Under the pieces are notes generated by a model. It was not told the DNA's origin. It saw nothing but the letters and a program-made list of their open reading frames with translations, and ran no database searches. From the NCBI GenBank assembly GCA_937899645.1, contig CALCCD010000025.1:1-60145 (forward strand): a stretch of DNA of 60,145 bases, in the 5' to 3' direction. Both the position numbers and the translations under genes were made by a program. Below are positions 16,168 to 30,818 of this stretch, in pieces; the stretch's first letter is position 1, and each line of letters opens with the position of its first letter. This DNA comes from an uncultured cyanobacterium (GTDB lineage Bacteria > Cyanobacteriota > Cyanobacteriia > Cyanobacteriales > Geitlerinemataceae).

Positions 16168-19100
16168 TTAGAACCGGAACTCGTAGCGTAGCTCCACCGA
16201 GCTGGTGTTTTCTTCGGTGTCTTCGCCGGAGTTGCGGAGCTGGAGACCGTTCCAGCCGTAATCGTAGGTCAGTCGCAGCAGCGAGTTGGGCGTGACCTGT
16301 ACCGTGCCTTCGAGCTGGCCGGGGGGGAAAGCGGACAGGCGCGTCAGGCCCAGGGCGCGACCGGCGGTGTTGACGATGTTATCGACATCGAGCAGTACGT
16401 CGGTGAGGGTCGGCTCGATCGCGAAGCGCAACGCAGCAAACTCCAGGAATTCCGCGCCCTGGAGCTGGGCGATATCTTCGACGGTGGTAACGAGCTGGTT
16501 GCCGAGCATGGCGACGAGTACCTGCTCTTCGCGGTTGGGGACGCTGGTAAGGGTGACGGCGTCGAGGAGGGCTTCGTCGTCTCCGGCGTTGCTGGCCTGG
16601 AGGGCGGCGAGCAGCTCTTGAGCCGAGCCGTCAACGCCGAGGTTGACGAGGATCTGGCGCGATCGCCGGTTGGGGATGATGCTGAGGTCGGGCAGCTCGT
16701 TGGAGCCCGGTTCGCGCTGGCGCAGGCGGTTGGCGTCGTTTTCGTAGATTAGCGTGGCCAGCTCGATGTCGATGGCGGGGTCGAGGACGCTGCGATCGGG
16801 GTCGAAGCGGACGAAGTGGTCGCGTCCGGGGGCGATAAAGAAGAGGTTGCTCAGGGCGTTGACGCGACCGCGCTCGATCTCGATCGCACCATCTGCCCGT
16901 AGGCGATCGAACGTGCCATCGTATCTGCCGTTGGTGACGATTTCGCCTTGGACGCGGAAGTTAAACAGCGGCTCGAGTTCGGCGCGGAAGTTTTCGCCGA
17001 CGAACAGTGCGAAGTTCTCGAAGCGTGGGCGCACCGGCGGTGGCGCGTCGGACGGCGGCGGCTCCCAGGCTTCGACGTTGAGCAGCTCGCCCTGCTCTTG
17101 GCGCTCGAGGCGGGGCAGCGTCAGCCGCCCGTCTTCGACGCCGAGGCGACCGCTAATCGTCGGACGCAGGGCGCTGCCCGCAATTTGCACCTGACCGTCT
17201 ACCCGACCGCGATAAAGCCCTTCCACGTCGAGCTCGCCCTGGGCCACGGAGAAGGTCAGCGGGTCGTCGGTGGGCTCGGGGCCGGGGTAGAGCGGCAGGA
17301 TGCCGTCAAGGGCAAATTCACCGGCGGCCACCGAGGCGATAAGCCGATCGACATCGACGACGATTTGGGAGACGGGGTCGTAGTTGAGGGCGATATTGCC
17401 GTCGATCGCCACCGGGGCGGTGGGGAAAATCGGCGATCGCACGACGGTGTCGTCTAGGGCGATCGCGCCGACGGCCTCGAACTCGGGGAAAAAGCCGATA
17501 AAGCCGATGCTCGCTTCGAGATCTACGTCGAGATCGCCGCTGACGTATTCCACCGCGCCGCCACTGAGGGTCGAGAGCAGCTCGAGGGCGGGCGTGCCGA
17601 TTTTGGCGGAGATCGTGGTGGTGTTGCGATCGGGCGTTAGGGGCAAAGGGCCGGTGGCGCGAACGTCAAGCCAATCGGGGCCGGTGGTCGCGACGTTAAA
17701 GGTTTCGTCGCGGTAGTCGAAGCGGCTGGTGATGGCGTCGATCGGGCGGCTGTTGAGGACGATATCGTCGACGATCGCGTCGCCCGTGGCGGTGGGTCGT
17801 TCGAGGCTACCGCCGATCGCCGCCTGGAGCGAAATCGCCGCCGTCGCATCCACAGGAATGGGCGCGAAGTTGCGAATCGTATCGAGCTGGAGTCCGTTGA
17901 GGCGGACGACCAAATCGCTCGACTCCACATCTGGAAAGACGGCAAACTGACCGCTTGCGCCCAGCTCCGCGCCATCCAGGTTGAGATTCGCCTGCTGCAG
18001 GTCGAGGATGCCGCTGCGGTAGCTGGCCACTAGGGCGATATCGTCGATCGCCACGGGCGTATTGTCCTCGCGGAAGAAGCCCAGACCCGGATCGATCGCG
18101 TTAATCGGTGGCTGTACGTACCAGCGCCATTTGTCGGCGGCGAATGCTAGATCTACCGTCGGATCGCCGAGCGTGCCGCCGACGTCGATGCGGGCGTTGT
18201 AGGTTCCACGCAGATCGATTTCGCGCGGCGGCGCGGGTTGGCGCAGGGTTGCGGCCAGCTGGCGAACGGCCTCGCTGGCGGCCTCAAAGGCGGGGAGCTG
18301 CGACAGAATCGGCAAATCCGGATCGCCGATACCGGTCACGTCGAGATCGTCGGCGCTGCGGCTGGGCGAAGCGAGCTGCCGGGAGGCCACGTCGTCGAGA
18401 TCCGACCACTTAAATAAATCGAACAGATCGACCAACTGGCCTCGATCGACAGTGAGCTCGCCGCGCACCTGAGTCGCCAAGATCGTATCGATATCGGCCA
18501 CGTCGAGATCGCCCTGAGCCGCGTCGAGGAGGTCGAGATCCACCTCGCCCGAAAATAGGTATTGGGTTTGTCCCAGGTTGAACTCGGAGTAGTCGAGCCG
18601 CGCTGCGCCGTCGTCGTAGGAAAAGTCCGCTAGCAGACTGTCGGCGGTTATGTAGCCGACGCCCGGTCGCAGTACCGCCAAGCTGCCGTCGGCGGACAGG
18701 TCGAACAGGTTCACCAAAAAGGCGGCGGTGATGTTGCCCTGAAGCGGCCCTTCGATCCCCAGCTTGGTTGCTGGGGTGACGTTGAGCAAGTCGAGATTGA
18801 AGTTGTCGAGGCTGACGTCGAGCAGGTCGCCGCGCCGCTCGCCCAGCGCCTGGACGGGTTCGGGCGTGCCGGAGCCGTAGCGCAGCTCGAAGCTGTCGGG
18901 CAGGAACGGGATCAGGCAGTCAGCACGCTCGCAGGGAACCAGCCGCGCCGCCACCCGATCGCGATCGCCGCGCAGATCGATTTCCAGGCGATCGTCGAGG
19001 CGCACCACCGTCGGGCCAGCGATAAGCGGGTCGAACTCCAGGTCGTTGGCAGCGGCGTCGCGCACGGCCAAGTCGCCCAGCAGCTCCAGGTTGCCCGCCC

Positions 19101-22100
19101 CGAGCGGGTCGCTAATCAGGCTGCGGCCCAGGAAGCGCCCGTCGAAGTTAACCGCTCCGGCCAAATTCAGGCCCTGGCTGCGCGCCTCGCGATCGCCCAC
19201 CGCCACCGAGGCGACGTTGGCGACGATCGGCAGGCGATCGGAGTCGTACTCCGTAGCAATATTCAGGTCGGCGTCCAGGTCGGGGGCGCTGAGCCAGTCC
19301 CGCAGGCGAGCGCGCCCGTCGATGTTGACAAACTCCGCGCCCAGCGCCAGGGCGATGCGGTCGATCGCAACGTCGATCGGGTCGGCGCGTCCGGTGGCGG
19401 CGACGCCCAAGATCGGCGCGGTGGTTCCCGACAGGCGCGACTCGACCCGCGCTGGCAGCGGGAAGGCGGGGCTAGAGATCGGCGACTCGCCGCCCGTCAG
19501 CGTCGCCAGCAGCGCTTCGGAGACGGGAACCGTGCCGTCAGTGACCACCGACCAGTTGGCGGTGTCGGCGGTGGTGACGATCGCCAGCGAGCCGTCGTCC
19601 ACGCCTAAATCCAGTTCGGCGCGCAGGTTCGGGGCGAGGGCAGCGGCGAGAACGCTCGGATCGCCGGTGGCGGCAGCGCTCAGCAGGGGGGCGAGGTTGG
19701 CATCGATCGTCGCGTCGAGGCGTTGCAGGGCGGCGGCGACGGGAACTTCGGCTCCGAGCTGGCGGGCGATCGCGCTGAGGTCGATCGAGCCGCCGCGCGC
19801 CAGGGCCGCGAACCGTCCGCCGTCGATCGTCGCATCGGCCACCACGCCGCCGGAGCCGACGCCGACATCGGCCTGGGCGCGCATCGCGATGCCGTCAATA
19901 ATCTGAGTTTCGGCGATTGCCAGCAGATCGTCGATCGTCGTCGCCAGCTCCAGGCGGCTACCGCGCCACGCCACCGGTAGACCTTGGGTCATTGCCGACA
20001 GGTCGATCGCGCTGGTGGTGCTCGTCAGATCGATCGCGCCATCGGCCAGATTTAGATTTAGGTTGGCGATGCCGTCTTCGATCGCGGCGGCGATATCGAG
20101 GCGGGCGTTGGCCTGGGGCGGCACGTCGGAATCGAGGGGCAGCGTGCCGTCGGCGTCGAGCGCCAGTGCCGTTAGTCCCAGCCGCAGGGGCGGCAGGTCG
20201 GCGGCGAGGCGCTGGACGAATGGCGCGAGGTCGATCGCGGTGCTGTCGGCTTGCAGGCTCCAGGTTCCGGCTTCGATGTCGGTCTGTCCCGTCGCCGCGA
20301 TGCGCCCGCCGCCGAGGTCGATCGCGCTGTCTTCGAGTTTCAGCACCAGGTCTGCGAGGCTGACGCGCCCGGAGCTAGAAATCGCCTCCCCGAGAGCCAA
20401 AATCTCCGGCAGCAGCCAGCTCAGCTCGCCCGTTGGCGCATCGGCAGTGCCGCCCAGCTCGGCCTCGGCTTGCAGGTTGCCGAGCTGGATATCGGGGGGC
20501 AGCGCGTAGGGCGCGGCGATTGCGTCTAGGGGCAAATCTACATCGAGGCTTCCGGCCAGATCGATCGTGTCCAGGGGCAGCTCGATCGGTTCGCTGGCTT
20601 CGGGGCCACTCTGCGCCGCGTCCCACCCACTGTCGGTCACGAACTGCGCAGTCGGTTCGACTGCGGCCTGCACGGTGCTCGGCTCCCGGAGCATTTCGAG
20701 CAGACTGTCGATAAATTCGGCGATTTGCGCTTCGCCGCGCGCGATGATGCGGCCACCGGCAGCGGGCGCGATCCGCAAGCCTTTTAGCGCTGCCGTCTCG
20801 CGATCGAGCGTCAGGTTGGCCCGCACTTCGGCGATATCTAGGCGATCGATGCGCCAGGGCGTTTCGTTGCTCGCGGCGACAATTAGTGCTGGATCGTCGA
20901 ACGCGCCGGTTACGTTGGCGTTAATGCCGATATCGGCGGCAATCAGCTCCGAAAGAGACGCTAAATCGACGTTTTCGCGCACGTCATCGACCAGCGCCGC
21001 CGCGTCTAGCAGGTTCACCGGCGGCACGGTTACGTCGATATTCAAGCCCGCCTCGCGATCGACCCAGCCGCCCAGCTCGATCGCCAGTTTTCCGGCCCCG
21101 GCCTCCGTCCCGTCGAACTGCAGCCGATCGCCCTGGAAGCGCAGCGTGCCCCCTGCCGTCACTGGCTCGCTCAGCCCCGCCAGCTCCGCGCCGAAGTCCC
21201 GCAGGCTCAGCGTGCCTTCGATCTGCGGCAGCTTCGCGAGAATGTCATCGAGGGCGAGCGGTTTGTCGGCCACCAGTCGTGCTTCGGTCTGCGCCTCACT
21301 CGGGCGGGCGTTCGCGCCAGAATTTGGTGCGGGGTCGAGCAGGGCGGGCTGGTCGATCTGAAGGTTGGCATTGACTGCGCCGCCGGTCAGAGCCGCAACG
21401 TCCGCTGGAAGGAAGTCGTTAGCTACCGTCAGGTCGAGGCGATCGATCGCCAGAGAGATTTGGCTTTCTAGGGTTTCAATTTTGGTTTCGCCCTGTAGCG
21501 CGATCGAGCCGCCCTCGATCGCCAGGTCGGCGCGATAGGACGCGGCTTTAATCTTGTCGCGCACCCGCGCCAGCGCCGCCAGCTCGACGATCAGCGGGTC
21601 GTCGGCTCCTAATGGCAGCACGGAAATATTCACGTCTTTGAGGGCAACTTCGACACGCGGATCGATCGGCAGCTCGCCCGGCTCCTGGTCGGACTGTTCG
21701 GGCAGATTCAAATCGAGACTGGCCCAGCTGCCGTCAGGGAGCTGCTCGGCTTCGAGCGTGACGCCGGAGACGGTGACCCGCACCGGCAGGCGGCGGCGCA
21801 ACAGCGCCAGAGGCTGGTAGCGTACATCGACGCGCTCGACCGTGAGGCTGTTCTCGTTCCCCGGCGCGGTGGGGACGGTGATGCCAGACAGGCGCGTGCC
21901 TCCCAGCGAGAGGCGATCGATGCTGCCGATTTCGATATCGCGATTGAGGATCTTTTCCAGCTCGCGCTCGGCGATCGGCGGAATCGCACGCCTAGCGATT
22001 TCAGTGGCGACGAGGTAGAGTGCGATACTCGCCGCCGCGCCCGTACCGAGTAGCGCCAGCAGTACATCCGGTCGCAGTAGCCAGCGCCCCACTCGCCGCC

Positions 22101-22131
22101 ACAGTGCGCGATCCGCTTCGGATTCACTCAT
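16168..22131 (-). CDS. tamB: TamB-like translocation/assembly protein (DUF490)
   Basis: A protein of about 1987 residues, by far the longest minus-strand gene. One N-terminal membrane helix (about LLALLGTGAAASIALYLVAT) anchors it in the inner membrane. It is followed by an AsmA-like start (LEKILNRDIEIGSIDRLSLGG), an enormous beta-taco repeat region of alternating hydrophobic strands, and a C-terminal DUF490 domain ending in the aromatic strand YEFRF. TamB proteins bridge the periplasm and move phospholipids or outer-membrane proteins with an Omp85 partner; no Omp85 gene is present here. The ATG at 22131 is preferred because the charged cytosolic tail starts there; an in-frame ATG at 22197 adds 22 unremarkable residues. 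The frame is unbroken and composition matches the host. Confidence 0.9.
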   Translation of the reverse strand: MSESEADRALWRRVGRWLLRPDVLLALLGTGAAASIALYLVATEIARRAIPPIAERELEKILNRDIEIGSIDRLSLGGTRLSGITVPTAPGNENSLTVERVDVRYQPLALLRRRLPVRVTVSGVTLEAEQLPDGSWASLDLNLPEQSDQEPGELPIDPRVEVALKDVNISVLPLGADDPLIVELAALARVRDKIKAASYRADLAIEGGSIALQGETKIETLESQISLAIDRLDLTVANDFLPADVAALTGGAVNANLQIDQPALLDPAPNSGANARPSEAQTEARLVADKPLALDDILAKLPQIEGTLSLRDFGAELAGLSEPVTAGGTLRFQGDRLQFDGTEAGAGKLAIELGGWVDREAGLNIDVTVPPVNLLDAAALVDDVRENVDLASLSELIAADIGINANVTGAFDDPALIVAASNETPWRIDRLDIAEVRANLTLDRETAALKGLRIAPAAGGRIIARGEAQIAEFIDSLLEMLREPSTVQAAVEPTAQFVTDSGWDAAQSGPEASEPIELPLDTIDLAGSLDVDLPLDAIAAPYALPPDIQLGNLQAEAELGGTADAPTGELSWLLPEILALGEAISSSGRVSLADLVLKLEDSAIDLGGGRIAATGQTDIEAGTWSLQADSTAIDLAPFVQRLAADLPPLRLGLTALALDADGTLPLDSDVPPQANARLDIAAAIEDGIANLNLNLADGAIDLTSTTSAIDLSAMTQGLPVAWRGSRLELATTIDDLLAIAETQIIDGIAMRAQADVGVGSGGVVADATIDGGRFAALARGGSIDLSAIARQLGAEVPVAAALQRLDATIDANLAPLLSAAATGDPSVLAAALAPNLRAELDLGVDDGSLAIVTTADTANWSVVTDGTVPVSEALLATLTGGESPISSPAFPLPARVESRLSGTTAPILGVAATGRADPIDVAIDRIALALGAEFVNIDGRARLRDWLSAPDLDADLNIATEYDSDRLPIVANVASVAVGDREARSQGLNLAGAVNFDGRFLGRSLISDPLGAGNLELLGDLAVRDAAANDLEFDPLIAGPTVVRLDDRLEIDLRGDRDRVAARLVPCERADCLIPFLPDSFELRYGSGTPEPVQALGERRGDLLDVSLDNFNLDLLNVTPATKLGIEGPLQGNITAAFLVNLFDLSADGSLAVLRPGVGYITADSLLADFSYDDGAARLDYSEFNLGQTQYLFSGEVDLDLLDAAQGDLDVADIDTILATQVRGELTVDRGQLVDLFDLFKWSDLDDVASRQLASPSRSADDLDVTGIGDPDLPILSQLPAFEAASEAVRQLAATLRQPAPPREIDLRGTYNARIDVGGTLGDPTVDLAFAADKWRWYVQPPINAIDPGLGFFREDNTPVAIDDIALVASYRSGILDLQQANLNLDGAELGASGQFAVFPDVESSDLVVRLNGLQLDTIRNFAPIPVDATAAISLQAAIGGSLERPTATGDAIVDDIVLNSRPIDAITSRFDYRDETFNVATTGPDWLDVRATGPLPLTPDRNTTTISAKIGTPALELLSTLSGGAVEYVSGDLDVDLEASIGFIGFFPEFEAVGAIALDDTVVRSPIFPTAPVAIDGNIALNYDPVSQIVVDVDRLIASVAAGEFALDGILPLYPGPEPTDDPLTFSVAQGELDVEGLYRGRVDGQVQIAGSALRPTISGRLGVEDGRLTLPRLERQEQGELLNVEAWEPPPSDAPPPVRPRFENFALFVGENFRAELEPLFNFRVQGEIVTNGRYDGTFDRLRADGAIEIERGRVNALSNLFFIAPGRDHFVRFDPDRSVLDPAIDIELATLIYENDANRLRQREPGSNELPDLSIIPNRRSRQILVNLGVDGSAQELLAALQASNAGDDEALLDAVTLTSVPNREEQVLVAMLGNQLVTTVEDIAQLQGAEFLEFAALRFAIEPTLTDVLLDVDNIVNTAGRALGLTRLSAFPPGQLEGTVQVTPNSLLRLTYDYGWNGLQLRNSGEDTEENTSSVELRYEFRF

Positions 22132-22544
22132 CTCGCTGCATCCCCGCCGCTCTGAATTCGGGTCGATACTATCGCGGATCGTGCGGCCCTTCGGCATTCA
22201 ATCCGGCAGTTTGCCCCAGCAATTCTACGGAAATATCTGTCTTGGTGTTCCCGATCGCACCAATCGACAGAGGAAGTCTTTAGAATCTCGTATAGAGAGG
22301 ATCGTGTCATTCAGCATCTCGCATTGCGCCTGTGGGCGTGTGTAGAATTAAACCGTTCGGTTTTAAGCGTCCGAACCGGTCAGCGGCTCGCAGCCGTCGC
22401 CCGCTGAGTGGAACTCCCGGAACGACGGCCACGGGAACAATAGACCCCAGCCAGCGCACGACGATCGAGTCAGGGTGAGCGTCGCGTCCGAGAGACCTTC
22501 GCTCCAACATCGCCCAGGTAAAATCGCCGGTGGCCCCGTAAAGC
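22132..22544. promoter_or_regulatory. Divergent intergenic region, tamB / hybrid kinase
   Basis: 413 bases separate two divergent genes, so both promoters should be here. The clearest structure is the palindrome AAACCG-TT-CGGTTT (22350-22363), extended by TTA/TAA on the flanks, a possible dimeric operator. A looser dyad TCAGCG...CGCTGA lies about 20 bases further on. No confident -35/-10 pair is seen. Confidence 0.4.
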
Positions 22545-27020
<4,476 letters not shown>

Positions 27021-27136
27021 GCTTGTAGCTCCGGCAGGGCCAGCGCTGTGGTTTCGCTCGACAATAGCCCTCGGTTGGTAACGCGCCCGAGCCGAATTGC
27101 GCCGACTGACCTGCCCGCTCTACCCCCGTGACTGCC

Positions 27137-29680
27137 ATGATCGACGATCGCTACCGCCGCGCCCTCGAAGCCCTGCCGCAGATCGTCTGGATGGCGACAG
27201 CGTCGGGGGACATCGTTGAATTCAACGCCCGCTGGACGGACTACACCGGTCTGTCGCGCCAGCGCGTCCCGCAGAACAGCTTCTGGCACGTGGTGCATCC
27301 CGACGATCGCGATCGGGCCCGCAGCGCCTGGCTGGCCGCCTGTCGTAACGGCACGTCCTACGAGGCGGACGTCCACTTGCGCCACGCCGACGGCAGTTAC
27401 AACCGTTTTGTCATGCGCGGCGAGCCCGTTTACGCGGATCTGTCGGCGAGCGACGCAGAAGAAACCGGCGAGCGATCGGTGGCCGATGCTCTCGGGCTCG
27501 TGCCGGGTTCGGCGCAACCGGAAGCGCGCGAAATCGTCGAGTGGGTCGGTACGTTTACGCGGGCGCGCAAGCTCGAGCGCATCGAAACCGAACTGCAAAA
27601 CAAACAGCAGTTCCTCGAGGCGCTGCTGGAAAACCTGTCCGAGGCGATCGTCGCCTGCAATGAAATCGGCACGATCGTCCAGTTCAACCGCGCCGCCCAC
27701 GAGCTGCACGGCCTGCCCGACGATCGTGGGGCGTTGCCCGATCGCCGCTGGACGCAGAACTACCACCTGTATCGTGGGGACGGCTCGCCGTTGCCAATCT
27801 CGGAAATTCCGCTCTACCGTGCGCTTCAGGGCGAGGTCGTCTCGGATATGGAGCTGTCGATTTGTCCGCCGGGGCAGATGCCGCGCACGGCGGTAGCCAG
27901 CGGCGTCCCGGTCTACAGCCCCAGCGGCGAACGGCTCGGCGCGGTCGTGGCGATGCGCGATATCACCCAGCGGCGACAGGCGGAGATGCGGCTGCGCGAA
28001 ACCCGCGAGCGCTACCAGATGTTCGTGAAGCGATCGAGCGATTTGATCTCCAGCCACACGCCCGACGGCATTTACCTGTTTGCCTCTCCGGCCTCCCAGG
28101 CGCTGCTGGGCTACGAGCCCGACGAACTAATTGGCCGCTCGATCTACGACTTTTTCCACCCCGAGGACGTGGCGACGATCGCCCGCACCTTTGGCGACCC
28201 GGAGCTGCTGCCCGACAGCTACAGCTACACCTACCGCGTCCGCCGCAAGGACGCCACCTATCGCTGGTTCGAGACCACCAGCCAGACGATCTACAACGAA
28301 GATCGCTCCAGCGTCAAAGAAGTCGTGGCGATCTCGCGCGACATCACCGAGCGCAAGCAGCAGGAAATCGAGATGCTGCGGCTCAACCAGGAGCTCGAGC
28401 GCCAGCTCCAGGAGGGCGAGGCCCAGCTCGAGACGATCGACCGGCTCTACCGCTCGGTGCTGTGCAGCGTCGAGGAGGTGATTTTCCAAACCGACACGAC
28501 CGGGCGCTGGACGTTCCTCAGCTCGCCCTGGACGCTGGTGACGGGTTACACCATCGAGCAGAGCCTGAATAACTCGCTGCTCGATTTCGTCTTCTCAGAA
28601 GACGATCGCCTGGAGCTATCCGATCGCCTGCAGCGACTGCTGGCGGGCGAGATGGAGTTTTTCGAGTTCGAGTTTCGATCGCCCACATGCGGCGGCAGCT
28701 TCCGCTGGCTGGAGATCCACGCTCTGCCCGATCGCGATCGCCACGGCACGGTGTTGGGCACGTCGGGATCGCTGCGCGACATCACCTCCCGCAAGCAGAC
28801 CGAGGCGATTCTGCAAGCGCGCGCCGACGAGCTGGCCGACCAGCGCCGCAAAATCGAGCAAAAAAACGACGCGCTCCGCAAGGCATCTCAGCTAAAGTCG
28901 GAATTTTTGGCGACGATGTCCCACGAGCTACGCACGCCGATGAACGCGATCGTCGGCTTCTCGCAGATGCTGAAAACCTACGGCGACCTGGAAGAAAAGC
29001 AGCGCAATATGGTCGAGCGCATCACCACCAATAGCGAACATTTGCTCTCGATGTTGAATGCGGTTCTAGACTTTTCTAAGATCGAAGCGGGATATTTGGA
29101 ATTACAGCTCGAATCGTTCGATCTGGTGCGTCTGGTGCGCTTGACGGTCGAAGAGCTGCGATCGCTCGCCCAGGCCCGTAATTTGAGCCTCAAGGTCAGC
29201 CTCGAGGTCGATCGCGCCCCGATCGTCAGCGATCGCGGCAGCCTGCGGCGGGTGCTCGCCAACCTGCTCGGTAACGCCGTGAAGTTCACCGATCGCGGCG
29301 GCATCGAGGTCGAGATCCAGCAAGCCGACCCCGATAGCTATCGGGTCGCCGTTCGCGATACCGGCGTGGGTATCGCCGAAGCCGATCTGGAGACGATCTT
29401 CGAGGCGTTTCGCCAGCTCGAACACAGCCTGACCCGCACCCACTCCGGCATCGGCCTCGGCCTTGCCATCACCCAGTCGATCGTTCGGCAACTCCACGGT
29501 ACGATCGCCGTGGACAGCGAGCTGGGGCGCGGCTCGACCTTCTGCGTCACGCTGCCCCGCGACGCCTGGAGCGATCGCCCCGCGACCCGCGTCGGCCTCG
29601 ATTTTTCCCTCAGCCCCGGCCCCTCCGGCACGGCGATCGACACCCCCACCGCAACCGATGGAGACCCCGGCCTTGGATAA
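27137..29680 (+). CDS. Multi-PAS sensor histidine kinase
   Basis: An 847-residue soluble kinase with no membrane helix. Four PAS domains come first, at about 5-115 (IVWMATASGDIVEFN, YTGLS), 155-285 (NEIGTIVQFNRAAHELHG), 290-410 (SDLISSHTPDGIYLFASPAS) and 440-560 (QTDTTGRWTFLSSPW), several followed by PAC tails such as RDITERKQ. A short coiled coil leads to HisKA, with H596 in MSHELRTPMNA. The HATPase domain has [14 protein letters not shown] and GIGLGLA. There is no receiver of its own, so the overlapping downstream gene, which begins with a receiver, is the natural partner. ATG 27137 is preferred to the GTG three codons upstream. Signals may be light, redox or small ligands; no cofactor-binding residue is evident. 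Confidence 0.92.
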   Translation: MIDDRYRRALEALPQIVWMATASGDIVEFNARWTDYTGLSRQRVPQNSFWHVVHPDDRDRARSAWLAACRNGTSYEADVHLRHADGSYNRFVMRGEPVYADLSASDAEETGERSVADALGLVPGSAQPEAREIVEWVGTFTRARKLERIETELQNKQQFLEALLENLSEAIVACNEIGTIVQFNRAAHELHGLPDDRGALPDRRWTQNYHLYRGDGSPLPISEIPLYRALQGEVVSDMELSICPPGQMPRTAVASGVPVYSPSGERLGAVVAMRDITQRRQAEMRLRETRERYQMFVKRSSDLISSHTPDGIYLFASPASQALLGYEPDELIGRSIYDFFHPEDVATIARTFGDPELLPDSYSYTYRVRRKDATYRWFETTSQTIYNEDRSSVKEVVAISRDITERKQQEIEMLRLNQELERQLQEGEAQLETIDRLYRSVLCSVEEVIFQTDTTGRWTFLSSPWTLVTGYTIEQSLNNSLLDFVFSEDDRLELSDRLQRLLAGEMEFFEFEFRSPTCGGSFRWLEIHALPDRDRHGTVLGTSGSLRDITSRKQTEAILQARADELADQRRKIEQKNDALRKASQLKSEFLATMSHELRTPMNAIVGFSQMLKTYGDLEEKQRNMVERITTNSEHLLSMLNAVLDFSKIEAGYLELQLESFDLVRLVRLTVEELRSLAQARNLSLKVSLEVDRAPIVSDRGSLRRVLANLLGNAVKFTDRGGIEVEIQQADPDSYRVAVRDTGVGIAEADLETIFEAFRQLEHSLTRTHSGIGLGLAITQSIVRQLHGTIAVDSELGRGSTFCVTLPRDAWSDRPATRVGLDFSLSPGPSGTAIDTPTATDGDPGLG

Positions 29681-30731
29681 CTACATCCTGGCGATCGACG
29701 ACACCCCTGATAACCTGCTGCTCGTCGAGCTGGCCCTCGAACAGGAAGGGCATCGGGTCGTATCGGTCGATAACGGCAAAGCGGGCCTGGCGCAAATCGA
29801 GCAGTCGCCGCCGGATCTGGTCGTCCTCGATGTGATGATGCCGGGGATGGACGGCTATGAAGTGACGCGCCGCATCCGCAAAAACCCAAAGCTGCCCTTT
29901 ATTCCGATATTGACGATCACCGCCCACGAGGAAACCAGCTTGGTCAAGGCTCTCGACAGCGGCGCGGACGAGTTTATTCGCAAGCCGGTGAAGGTGGACG
30001 AGCTACAGGCCCGCGTGCGATCGCTATTGCGGCTCAAGCACAGCATCGACCAGCGCGAAAACTTCGTGCGCTGCCTGACCCACGACCTACGCACGCCGCT
30101 AATTGCCGCCAACCGCATGCTGGAACTAATCGCTCGCAACTCCTTCGGCCCCGTCGGCGACGGCGTCCGCAAGGCGCTCGCCAGCACGGTTAACAGCAAC
30201 GACAACCTGCTAGGGATGCTTAACAACCTGCTCGACGTCTACTGCTACGACGTCGGTCAAAAGTCCCTGAGCTTTATTCGCTTCGAGCTAGGCGAGCTGC
30301 TCTCGGAAGTGGTGCGCGAGCTGAGGCCGCTGGCGGAAGAAAAGCAGCTAGAGCTGGCGCTGCGCCTGCCGGAGTCGATCGCGCCGGACGGGCTGGAGAT
30401 CGAGGGCGATCGCCTGGAGCTACGCCGCGTTTTCGTGAACCTTATCGGCAACGCGATTAAGTTCACCGACACTGGCAGCGTCACGGTCGCTGTCGAAGGC
30501 TGCGCCGCAGCGGGCCTGCGCGTCGAGGTCTGCGATACGGGCATCGGCATGTCCGAAGAAGACAAAAAGCTAATATTTCAGCCGTTTCGCCAAGGCAAAC
30601 ACAAGCGATCGGGACACGGACTGGGGCTGCACTTGTGTCAGCAGATCGTCTCCGCCCACGGCGGCAAGCTGGCGATCGTCTCGGAGATCGGCCAGGGCTC
30701 GCGCCTGAGCGTGACGCTGCCGGGTCGGTGA
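29658..30731 (+). CDS. Receiver-histidine kinase (REC-HisKA-HATPase)
   Basis: A 357-residue soluble protein with an N-terminal receiver (ILAIDDTPDN, phospho-acceptor D58 in VVLDVMMPGMDGYE, K in FIRKPVK) and, directly after, a HisKA domain with H142 in CLTHDLRTPLIA and a HATPase with LIGNAIKF, DTGIGMSEEDKK and GHGLGLHLC. This inverted order, receiver first, is common in cyanobacteria, where such proteins are intermediates in relays. The start overlaps the PAS-kinase gene by 23 bases, so the two are translationally coupled and probably interact, with phosphate passing from the PAS kinase to D58. The GTG/ATG-containing frame upstream (to 29463) is the shadow of the previous gene. It is convergent with the next kinase. 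Confidence 0.92.
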   Translation: METPALDNYILAIDDTPDNLLLVELALEQEGHRVVSVDNGKAGLAQIEQSPPDLVVLDVMMPGMDGYEVTRRIRKNPKLPFIPILTITAHEETSLVKALDSGADEFIRKPVKVDELQARVRSLLRLKHSIDQRENFVRCLTHDLRTPLIAANRMLELIARNSFGPVGDGVRKALASTVNSNDNLLGMLNNLLDVYCYDVGQKSLSFIRFELGELLSEVVRELRPLAEEKQLELALRLPESIAPDGLEIEGDRLELRRVFVNLIGNAIKFTDTGSVTVAVEGCAAAGLRVEVCDTGIGMSEEDKKLIFQPFRQGKHKRSGHGLGLHLCQQIVSAHGGKLAIVSEIGQGSRLSVTLPGR

Positions 30732-30818
30732 GGGACGGAGCGTGCCACCCTTGCGAAGCGCGCAGCGAAGACATCAAATGCCTTTGGCTGAGAAATCCGG
30801 TCTTTTCCCGAGGACTCT